Source: Euborellia annulipes (lineage: Eukaryota; Arthropoda; Insecta; Dermaptera; Anisolabididae). From it: DNA of 64,000 nucleotides. The DNA lies in contig JAKCPI010012705.1 in NCBI GenBank assembly GCA_023213315.1, forward strand, positions 24,533 to 88,532, written 5' to 3'. Made by a program: the position numbers and the translations under genes. Of this stretch, positions 22,137 through 34,200 are shown in pieces; the first letter of the stretch is position 1; the number at the start of each line of letters is the position of its first letter. Under the pieces are notes generated by a model, which was not told where the DNA came from, ran no database searches, and saw only the letters and a program-made list of their open reading frames with translations.

Positions 22137-22233
22137 TTACATGTGCTCAGGATGTCGCCTTAAAGCGTCAATCATTTGTTCGCCAGTGATTTCTTTTGTG
22201 CACACTTGGTGAATCGCCGTAAATAATGGAAAC
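22137..22233 (-). CDS. Gpdh1: Gpdh exon 8 (C-terminus and stop)
   Basis: Opens after CTCGAATAG and encodes residues 319 (split) to 350, ending RRHPEHM and TAA at 22137-22139. The last codons read CAC ATG TAA GT, so a good 5' splice donor (AT|GTAAGT) overlaps the stop. In Drosophila this gene makes isoforms with different C-terminal tails by alternative 3' splicing; a similar choice is possible here but no alternative exon was identified. Confidence 0.95.
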
Positions 22234-25200
22234 CTATTCGAGAAAAAAAGAATTGTTAATTGTCAATTTAAATTTATTTAAGGACCCCAACCCCTCCTTG
22301 ACTAAGATGTGCGTGTAATTAGATAGTCAGTTGGCATGATTAAACAAATATAACAAACATTAATAAAGTATCTGTTGAATAATTTAATAATGATTTTAAT
22401 ATCATAAACGGCGTGTGATTAAAAGTAAGGTTGAATATTAAATCATTTAACAGATACTTTGTTAATTATAATGGAGAATTGGAGATAGCATCCAAATTGG
22501 GATTATCTACGTAGGTTCAATAAAACTCCCAGAATAAGACGTTTCGGCCTGCATTTATTTGGCCATCTTCAGTTATTGGGAATTATACACACGTGATCAA
22601 ACCAGGACTCGTCAATAATAAAATTTATTTGCTTCAAACAAAATTATATGGCTCCTGTGCCCAAGCTCAGAGATAATTCTTTATTATTGACGAGTCCTGG
22701 TTTGATCACATATGCACTTGCATATGTTTATAATTCTCAATAACTGAAAATGGCCAAATAAATTCAGGCCGAAACGTCTAAATATGGGAGTTTTAGTGAA
22801 CCTACGTAGATAATCCCAATTTAGATGATATCTCCAAAAAATTAGTCCGATTATGAATTCAGAATGATTAAATATATTGAGAGATGGAAGAATAAAATAT
22901 TTTTTCTCGATTCCCCCAGGACATATTTGCGTTTACCTGGGGAATATCTCTTTTAATTTGATACTCACTCTTCTTCCATTTCTTTCTCTTTGAGCAAATG
23001 ATTCACTTCTTCGGCTGTAATTGGCCCCTGGAGTTTTTGACCATTCAATAATTCCGTTTCCAATTCGTCAATTGACTAAAAAATAAAAAAATTAAATTAA
23101 TATATAATGACATATAATGGTAAATGTACTATGGAAGTGTACTGTGGAAGTGCAGGCAGCCAAAAATAAAACTCTCAATTCCCTGTGGATGTTGAGACGT
23201 TTCGGGCAAAATTCCATCCTCAGTGAACAATTCTATTTCAAAGTTAAGTCTCTATAATTATATATAGTTGGTATTTTATTCTACTATGTATTCTATTTAA
23301 TTAAATAAATATATGAGTTTAAAAGTCTTTATAATATTAAAATTTGCTATTTCCATACTACATATCCAGACATTAAATATCATTATTTATTAATTTAATT
23401 TCATAGGTCTTTGTCTTTAATGACATGAACATGTTGATTGTTAATGGGCATGCATTTCTATTTATTTATTTATTTTATTTTCTTTTTTTTTTTTTCTTTT
23501 TTTCCTTTTGTTTTGTTTTGTTGTATTTGTTATTGTATTTAAATTTGTATTGTGTTTGTTGGACCTAGCCACCGAGGACTGGTGCCTCTAAGCGGGTCGT
23601 AATAAATTTATTTATTTATTTTTTTATTTATTACTTGGTTCTATCTGGACCTATGAAAATAGCAAATTTTAATATTAGTTCCGGGATGACCGAGTTGAAG
23701 CTCGGAGTTTTTGTTTTTTTTTTTTTTGTTTTTTTATAAAATTGGAAAAATCTAAAAAAAAAAAGTACAACAGTAAAGTACTAGTATTCGAAGACTTCCA
23801 AAAACGAGACCTAGCATAATTTGTTTTGGTTACCGGAAGTAGTATATAGGCCTATTTAAAATTTAAATAAAAACTTTAAAGAGAATATTGAGAAAATTGG
23901 AAAAAACTAAAAAAATACATCAGTTAAGTCAAGTGCTCGAGGTTTTTTAAAGACGAGACCTAGCTTAATTTGTTTCGTATACCGCATATAGTAAATAATT
24001 AAAATTTGAAAGTGTTAAGTCCAATATTAATCTTCTACTTGGCCGTGGTTTTTCCCAAATGTATTGTTTACGTTGTTTATTTCTCCTGCATTATGTTTTG
24101 TAATCTTTACGTGTAAACTTTATATATTAAACTATTTTCTTTCTTCCGTCTATCCGCTGTATATTATTTAAAATTATAATAGGTTATGGGCCCAGGACGA
24201 CATTGGATTGTAAAAAGAAATTGATTGAATAATTAAGATTGAATTAAGATTGATTGAAAAATGAACGATAAGATGGAAGAAATAAAAATAATTAAAATTC
24301 GAGACGAAGGATTTGAGGTATGGAACTATCAAGTGAGAACCTATTTAGAAAGTATTAATGCTTGGAAGATTGTTAATGGTGAGGAGAAAAGACCGTCAGG
24401 AGATAATGAAATAAAAGATTATGATAGAAGAGCAGCGAAAGCTAAAAGAATAATTGTATCAAGTCTTGAACCCAAAGAATTAAAACATATTCTAAACTGT
24501 GAAACAGCAAACGAAATTTATGATAAGTTATGTTTCCTTTATCAGCAGAAAAACGATTATCAAGTTGAACACTTAATGCAAAAATTCTTTAAGTTGGAAT
24601 TTGGTACGGGCTCAATGGCTGATTTTTTAGCACGAGTTTTTTTTTTTTTTTTTTTTTTTTATAAAAACACTCACACTTTTTTCTCATTCACACTCACACT
24701 CGCACACACATTCACACAGTCTTTTCGGCAACTCAGGCCATATAAGACTTTTTACGATATCCGTTATTGATAAATATACATATATGGGGTCCAGGCATTC
24801 TTATTTAAGCCATTTGGTATCCAAATGGCTTAAATAAAATCATCGGACTGCCTGGGGTCCGAACCCGCGACGTTTGGTATATGAGGTTAGCACGCTAACC
24901 TCTACGCCATGCCCCGAGGGCTAGCACGAGTTGAAACTGTAATAGCTCAGCTAAAAGCGCAAGGTGAGAAGTTAAGTGATCAAATAGTTATGAATAAGAT
25001 TTTATCTAGCATTCCACATTCTAGTTATAAAAACTTCGGTACAGCCTGGGATAGTTCACCGACTGAAAAGCGAACTCTAAACAATTTGATATCACGTCTA
25101 TTGAAAGAAGAGACTAAGCTCAATGAAAACGAAAAGAGTGAAATAAGATTTATTCAAACTTTTTTATGTTTCAGATGCAAAAGTTCCACTCATAAAATTA

Positions 25201-28200
25201 AAGATTGTCCTAAAATGAAGAGTGTGAAATGTTATAATTGTAACGAAATGGGTCATTTTAGTAAATATTGTAAAAATAAAAATAATAATTCGAATTTTAA
25301 TGGTAATAAGCAAAGATATATGAATAAAAATCAAACTCAAGGTACTAGCAAATCAAATGAAAAGCACGAAGCAAGAAATGTAAATTTTGAGGGAGTAACT
25401 TTTCTTTCGGAAAGCCCTAACGAAGATAATGGTATTCGAATTAATCAATTCATATTTGATTCGGGGTCATCTCATCATATGATCGCTGAAGAATGGATTC
25501 CCTATATGCATAAAATTGAGAAAATGCCGAATGAAATTAAAATTAATGTAGCAAAAGAAGAAACTTTCTTAAAATGTCAATTGAAAGGGAATTTATCGGT
25601 AAAAACAACAGGTGGTAATATTAATTTATGTGATGCTTTAATTGTTCCAGGTATCAAGAAAAATTTAATATCGGTAAAGAAAATAACGAGTAAAGGATTC
25701 GAAGTAGATTTCAATGAAAATTTTGTTACTATATCTGGAAATGGACAAGATGTTAGATACTATACAGAAAATATTTATGAAATTAAAGCGTGGCCATTAA
25801 ATGAAAAGGCAATGTGTAATGAAACAAATTGGCATGAAAAATTAGGACACATTGGAAGTCATGGATTAAAACAAATGAAAAATGAAAAAATGTTAACTGA
25901 ATGCGAATCCTGTATTAAAAGTAAATTAACTAAGAAGCCATTTAATAAAACAAGACGTAGGGCAACACGATGTGGAGAATTAATCCATAGTGATTTGGTG
26001 GGTCCAATCACACCGAACTCACTTGATGGAAAGAAATATTTCGTAACTTTCATCGATGATTTTAGTCATTTTGCGGTAATTTACACTATTAAATATAAAA
26101 GTGATGTCTTTACAGTTTTCAGGGATTACGCAGAAAAAATCAAAAATAAATTTGAGAGAGGTATCTCGAGGCTACATGTAGATGGAGGAAAAGAATATGA
26201 AAGCGATGAAATGAAAAAGTATTGTTCTGAAAATGGAATAACGATTGAAACTACGATTAGGTATTCACCACAGCTGGTGAGAGGGAAAAACTATACATAG
26301 CCTCCGGCTCTGAAGATGGCCTAGACCAGTGGCTGAAACGTCAGCCTGGAACGGCAATAATAAAAGAAATAATTTTGGCTGCCTATGTCTTGGATTTTTT
26401 TTTTGACTCCTCAATATACATATAAGTATTTGATTAAGTTAGTTAAATTGCCTTTTTTGCAAAAAACAGTTTTTCACCGGTTTGGTGCAAGCAAGTTTTA
26501 TTAGAATGGCTTCTCATACAGAAAATTCTATCATATCTGACCCAGCAAGATTTTAACTTCTACTAAAAACTAAAAAAGTACATTAGTAAAGTACTAGTAG
26601 GCTACTCGAGGTTTTTCAAAGACGAGGCCTAGCATAATTTGTTTCCTATGTAAATATTTAAAATGTGAATGAAATTGGTGAAGAGAAATTCCAAAAAAAA
26701 AAAAAAAATGGAAAAAAAAAACTAAAAAAGTACATCAATAAAGTACTAGTACCTGAATTTTCCCAAAGATTAGACCTAGCGTACTTTCATATTCGAATCG
26801 AAATTAGTAAATATTTTTAATTTGAAAAAAAAATCTGGTGTGACTGGCGCACAGCACACAACTTTCTCTTACCTTCGGTAATCGAAAGTTGTGTACTGTG
26901 CTTGTCACACCAGATTTTTTGTGTCGACATGTATTTAGTTTCCGACCATAGGGTACGATTGAATTCAAGATGTAAAATTTATAAGTATGGGAAAATATTT
27001 ATATTTTGTTTCCATGGCAACCATTTCTCCTATCTTTTCTATGTAGTACAGGAGTAAAGGGTCTTCAGAAGATTTCAATCACAAAATGAGAATATACATT
27101 TTATAGAGAATCTAAAAAATAATTGATTTTTGAATTTTAAAATTTGGAGCAAATTTTGAGAAAATCGAAAAAAACTGAAAAAGTGCATCAGTAAAGTACT
27201 AGTACTCTTTGGCCGATTTTGTTCAAAAGCTTCGTGTCACGTCCCATGGGGGTGCCTAACTTAAATATAAAATTTCAACTTCCTAGCTCTTTTTGTTCTT
27301 GAGATATTTTGTTCACGGACACACACACAGACACACACACACAGACAGACAGACAGACAGACCATGTCGCGATAAACCACTTTTTTGGATTCAGGGGACC
27401 TCAAAACGTGTATATCCATCAAAATCTCGACATCGAATTTTTGACATGAAACCAATACTTTCTCTCTCTATATATATTAACATATATATAGAGGTAAGAG
27501 AAAGTAAAAATCGTTAGAGCCGTTTTCGAGAACTGATGTGTTTGCAAACAAACATACATTGCTCATTTAATAGTATGATAAGATAAGATAAAGACTTTTA
27601 AACTCATATATCATTATATTATTTAATTAAATAGAATTCGTAGTAGAATCAAATATCAATTTTATATAATTAGAGACTTAATGAATTTGTTCACTGAGGA
27701 TGGGCGAATAGATCTTGCCCGAAACGTCTGAGCATTGACAGAGAATCGAGTGTTTTATTTTGGCAGCACGCCTGACTTCAAATTAATAGATTAAGTCTAT
27801 TTATTTTTTGATGTTAATACGTATATTTGTTGCACCTTATCAGTTTTGATGAACTGCTCAGAGATGCGTCTATTTCTTCCTCCAAAGCAAGTGGTGATCA
27901 GATCAGCGACGCCGCAGGATTCAAAAAACGTAGAGAGTTTAGCACCAGGATAGAAAGTATTGACAAATTTCACCATCTCCATTAATCCTAGCCGGATGAT
28001 AGCCGCTTTAGTGTTATCCCCAAGTTGCATGCCGTCCACAAAACCAGCACCACAAGCAACTATATTCTATAAGTCAAATATTAAATACATTACAAGATAG
28101 AGAGAAGACAAAAGAGAGAATATCTTTCAAATATACTAGTATTATACTAAAAAGAAAAATTAAAACATCCTCTTTTAAAAGAATTACTATAGCATTTGTT

Positions 28201-31200
28201 AAAATAATATTGAGAAACTGAGAGAATAAGAGATGAATATATTTTATTTGATTTTTTGGTGGTTACTCGTCGAGACTTCCTCCAACGAAAACTTTTAAAT
28301 GCTTTTGTTTAACTTGCTTTCTCAAAGTCAATAACTTTTAAATTTTAATAACAAATTCCAACAGGATTCTGCTTTATAAATTTTTTAAAAGCAAATCATC
28401 CAGACTCTAGATATTGTCTTGTTTTTTTGGACAATCTGGACGATCAAATAATTTTACCCAATGGGCCGTTAGAAAATTTTATTACTAACAGAGGTACAAA
28501 AGTGGGCGGTTTGACTATCCCTGATTTAAATGATACAATAGTAAGAATTATGTATTCATATGTATTGTATACACTTTGATATACTGTATATATATTTACA
28601 AGTTTTTATATATGCACTGAACTTCGCTTAACGAGCGCCTCGCATTACGAGCAAAACAAATTGAAACAGAATGACTCGCTTAACGAGCGACGTTTCCCAA
28701 CACTTCGTCAAAATAAAAGTTTGTCTAAATAAAAATTAAATATACAAATTAAACCCTAGGTTATTTGTTTCAAAGGTTTTATTAATTAAAAAATTAACAC
28801 TTGATACGTATTTCGACAATTCCTACAATCCATCCACTAAGAAGGCTGATGAGTAGCACTGAGACCTAGAGACCACGTCTCCCATCTTGTTGGGGGGATC
28901 TTGGGTGGTGGTTGGGACTCTTACAGGAGATTTAGATATGCGACCTTCATCTACCATGTTATCTGTACGCGCCTCCCACCCTATATTTACGATATTCTTT
29001 TTCCCGGCACTTCCACCAGGGCGCGGGGTTTGGATTGCCCGAGGCACACATCGGGCCTTATGTCACGATCTTTCGAGTTTGGAATGCCCTCCCCCTGCAT
29101 GTCCGTGGAGCTTCCAATTTCAGAACCTTCCGTTCCCTGCTATCCGCTGGGGGTGAGAGATTCTGGGAGATTTTGAGACATATATGGCGCCGTTTTTGAT
29201 CGGAAACTTGGTCACCTGATTCCTGCCCAACACTGTCGCGAGTCGAATGATCGATGGATATAAGTGGGTTCTTAATAAATGTATGACAAATTTACTGTGT
29301 ACACTATGAGGGGCAACCTGCCCTATGTACATGTTTGAATAAATAAATAAATAAATAAATAATTAGAATGTTATCACTTCTGATGATGACAAGGAATTGT
29401 CGAAATACGTATCAAGTGTTAATTGTTAATTAATAAAACCTTTGAAACAAATAACCTAGGGTTTACACAGTCCCAGTTATCAATTTTGCAAGGATATGGA
29501 AGTTATTTGGGAAAAATTTTCCCAAGTAACTTGCATATCCTTACAAAATTTAATTTGTATATTTAATTTTAATTTACAAAATGTTTCAACGAGAACCAAC
29601 GGTCGAAAGTTTAAATCTTATTTGTCTAAATCAGTGGTGCGCAACCTATCTTCATTTACGACCCCCATTTTTTTGAAAAAATTTATCGCGACTCTTGAGT
29701 AGACAGTAGAGGTCTTTTTTTTAATCGTCAACGTACGGTAGTTAAAATGAAACTATTTCTGAAATGTCCTTTTAGCGCGATATATTTTTTATTGTCATAT
29801 AAAGTTCTTTAAATTTGGCGACCCTGAAAATTTTTCTCGCGACCCACGGGTTGCGCCCCACTGGACTAAATAGTTTATAATTTGGCTTTTATATTTAATA
29901 TTTGCGCACTTTTAAATTTAGTGATTATAATTTACAAAAAAAAAAAAAAAATTAAATTAGAAATATAATGTTATTATATTAAAGGGTTTTTATTAAAAAC
30001 TATCAAAAATTATTTTTTTGATTAGAATTTTAAGGTTGGAGCGCAAAAGGGCCCGGGCTTTTTTCGATGTTTGGAACAATATTTCAGTGTGTTCGCGAAA
30101 ATAAAAAAAAATGTTCGTTTCAATTATATTGCCTGCAAAGAGCAAGTTGATCGCTCATCAACAATACAGTACAGTAGGCTACAAGAGAGAGGTGCACAAA
30201 TATAACTACTGTTTATATACACTTGACCTCAAAAATGTATAAAATAGAAAAAAAAAAAATAATTTACAACCTTGGATCTATTTCTATTTTATTTTAGAAA
30301 CAACTTCTTACTTCCTTAATAGAAAGAGAAAAAAAAACAGTTGATAAAGCAAAAAAAAAAGTGGATCTAAATACGTAGCTACAAGATAAAAAGAAATAAA
30401 AATATACACTTGTGACTTTTCTAAATTAATAATAATTTATTATTATTATATACAAACTGGTTTTGTTTATACCTTAAGTGCTCCGCAGACCTCGACGGCT
30501 TCGACGTCATCGACAACAACAACACGGAAATTATCCGTTTGAATTAAATCCTTTAAAAGTGGAGCTACTCTCTTGTTTTTGCATCCTAAAAGAAAAAAGA
30601 ATTTTTTTTTTAGAAATAAATTCGAATTCTGTGGAAGGAGGGAGCTCAAGGGCCGGATCTAGGGGGGGGGGGGGGCAGTGGGTGCATTTGCCCCAGGCGT
30701 CAATTAAAGAAAGATTTAGTAAAAAAAAAGGTAAAATGATATGAATTTTGTATAGAAAATTTTAAGGAGGGGGCGGCAAATTAAATTTTGCCCCCCATAA
30801 AAAATCTCGGTCCGGCCCTGGGGAGCTCTAATCATTAAGTTAGATTTAATTAGAAAAATTACATATCAATCCATGGGTGGCGATATAATTTAATGAATTT
30901 CATAGGATTAAGCTTAACACAAATTCCAGGTTTAGGTAGATGGATTTTGTAGTTTTTAATAAGGAAAAACAAATTTTCTCTTATTCTTTATTAAAATTTA
31001 TCGGCCATCTCGATGCGCAATCTAAGTTTCGTCCTATCAGACATCATCAGGGCCTGCAATAAATATAAATTCTCTTTACCATGTCATACACAAAACATAT
31101 TACATTACTTGTTTTTTTTTTTTAATTACAAAAAAACTTGTCTTAAAAATTAAAATACATACAAAAATTCTTTTTTGTTATTTTTTTACCTCAATTTTAG

Positions 31201-34200
31201 AAGATCCATTCAAATATATTTTCAATCACATATATAATATTATTTGATCTTCAGATTTTAAACTATTTTCAAATAATATTATATATACATGAAACAATTT
31301 TTACCATCTGTTGGCTAATTAAGGTGATTGAATGGGTCTTCTAAAATTGAGGTAAAAAAATAACAAAAAAGAATTTTTGTATGTATTTTAATTTTTAAGA
31401 CAAGTTTTTTCTGTAATTAAAAAAAAAACAGGTAATATTGTAATATGTTTTGTGTATGACATGGTAAAGAGAATTTATATTTATTACAGGCCCTGATGAT
31501 GTCTGATAGGACGAAACTTAGATGGCGCATCGAGTTGGCCGATAAATTTTAATAAAGAATAAGAGAAATTTTGTTTTTCCTTATTAAAAACTACAAAATC
31601 CATCTACCTAAACCTGGAATCTGTGTTAAGCTTAGATTAAATTAATGAATTGGAAGAGGGTCACAATCAAAAAGAGAAGCTTTATTTAATTTCAGTAGAG
31701 ATTCTCTTTACTATCATAAGCCTTCTCAGGGGTACAGAGATCTTAAAAGGAAAATAAAAGGCCGAGCAGCTAGGTTTATTTCTTTAATAGAGAACCCACA
31801 GCGACGTTTCGGTCGACTATGCGACCATCTTCATGGCTAGAGATCAGTCATTAGAAAAACCTCTTAAGTTCTTTGAATTCATTACGATCTATCAGAAATT
31901 TATATTGACTTCTGGCGCTGAATGCATTATATCTGATAGATCGTAATGAATTTTATGAAATGTCCGTCAAAGAACTTAAGAGGTTTTTCTAATGACTGAA
32001 CTCTAGCCATGAAGATGGTCGCATAGTCGACCGAAACGTCGCTGTGGGTTCTCTATTAAATAAATAAACCTAGCTGCTCGGCCTTTTATTTTTTTACTAC
32101 GTATTGATTCAGCTATTCACCTCGCTAACATCTTAAAAGGAGTTGCCTTGTGTGATTATACAATACAAGCGAACAATTTCAATGTAAGTATACTTAAAGT
32201 TTTATATCTATGGATATTTAATCAGGATCCGAAAGACTTTGTATTCAATTAGGAAACTAAATTAAAAAATCTATTTGATTTTTTATTCGCTGACATTTCG
32301 GTTGCTAATCCCGACCTTCATCAGGGCAAAGGGGGGGGGGTAAAAGGGTAATTACCCCCCCCCTATATATATTAACATATATATAGAGGTAAGAGGAAGT
32401 AAAAAGTACAGATGTGAATGTGTAGTTGCAGATTGCAGATACCTATGGTTGTTTCGCAGAATTTTCCCTCAGCAACTTCATTAGCTAGATTGGCACCCAT
32501 TAAGACGCAGACTTCAATTTTTAATAATTTCTTGATTACATTGGAAATTAAATCGATGCCTCCGCCTTCAGGACGATCAAATCCCTGAAGACAAAATTTA
32601 AAGAAAAATATCAATTACAGGGTTATAAAAAGTATAAACTAATCTTTCTCTAATCCTCAACAATAAAAATCTTAGAAATCTTAAACTGATAAGCAGGTCT
32701 ATTCTTTAAAATTTAAAATAAACAAATGGGTTTTAAAAAGTAATGTAGAAACAATCAGCGTTAAAAAAAATGCTATTCTCTAAACAAAGTTTTAACAGCG
32801 ACGTTAACATGTTGCTTTTATTTCAAAGCTATCAAAATCATAACCTTACTTTTTAGGTTAAGGTCCCCATTTTTATTTTAAACACGACGTTAAAATATTA
32901 AAGCCACCCCCTAGACATGGCATTAATTTTTAACACTATTTACTAAATGTTAACGCTTTGGCTTTAAAGTTTTTGTTTACAGAATAGCTATTTGAGGCAA
33001 GGAAGTGATTTTGAATAGCATTTTTTTAACGCTTACATTACTTTTTAACACCTACTTATTTATTTTAAATTTTAACATCTTTTTTAGAGAATAGACCTGA
33101 AGAGGTGTTTAGTTTAGGCCTATAGATTAAAACCCCCACGGGAGAACGTGAGTGGGACTTCCGTGAGTGGCTCATTTTTCGTTTTTAAGAGTTTAGGTCA
33201 AGAAAAAAAAAAGAAAAGAAAAAGAGAAATGAAAATTTTTGAAGATATTTAAATTTTTTTTAATTTAATTCTTGTGCTAGAGGGGGAGGGGAGGGGGTTC
33301 AGTGGTTCACATCAAAAAATGTAATTCAACTTCCAAGTCTTAATTTTTTTTTTTTTTTTGGAATGGGTGCATAAGGTCCGAAGACCTATAATGACCAATA
33401 GTCACATGCAGCCAGGAAGAAAATAAAAACAAAAGGAGAAGCATAAAGGGGAAACTCAACTGCGGGAACTGAGAAGATGCCTGTTGAGGTTAGACTTGAA
33501 AGTCTGAAGATTGTAGGTTTTGGGGAAGATAGACGCAGGGAGCTTGTTCCAATCACGGGAGGTCATGGGGACAAAGGAAGAATGAAATTGATTTGTTCTG
33601 TTAGTCGTGATCTGAACAGCATAGGGATGCTGGGAAGATGCCTCTCTTGTGTTCCGTGAATATGTTGCATTGGGTGGGATAATTGATTTTAATTCGGCAG
33701 AGCATTGACCATAGTAATACTTGTACTTGGTAATGTTTGCCGGAATATAAATATAAATCAAATTTTTAAGTGTTAATTTTTAAAATTTTACATTAAAAAT
33801 ACATTTTTTTTTTTTTTTTTTGAAAAAAAATATTTTTTTAATTACCTCCTTTACCCCCCCCCCTTGTATCCGCCCTTGTTGTGTACGTGTGTATGTGACT
33901 GAACTCCTCCTAAACGACTGAATCGATTTTGATGAAATTTTTTGGGAGAGTCCCGGAAAGGTTATGATTCACCAAAAATCTTAAGTTAATGAATAATAAT
34001 AATTAAATGGTGAAGCTTTGAGAGAATTTTCTTTCTTGGCTGCCTCTGCTTCCATACTTCGTTTAATAAAGATACACAGCCACAAATTACAACTTCCAGT
34101 TCAGTTGAAATAAATTTTTGTCGTATGAGACAGGATGTGAACCCTTGACCTCAAGTTCACAAGAAACTAATTAAGGTCAAGGGCGCCAATTCAAAGAATC

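Noticed and set aside
24637..24921. A functional tRNA gene suggested by A and B boxes
   Set aside because: No cloverleaf with proper acceptor stem; flanking duplication and A tail show that it is a SINE.
27318..27362. CRISPR-like short repeats
   Set aside because: They are CA/GACA microsatellites inside family A, in eukaryotic DNA; no spacers.
23150..27775. A large composite transposon with inverted ends moving copia
   Set aside because: No target duplication outside the arms, and the arms match ordinary palindrome arms; independent insertions are simpler.
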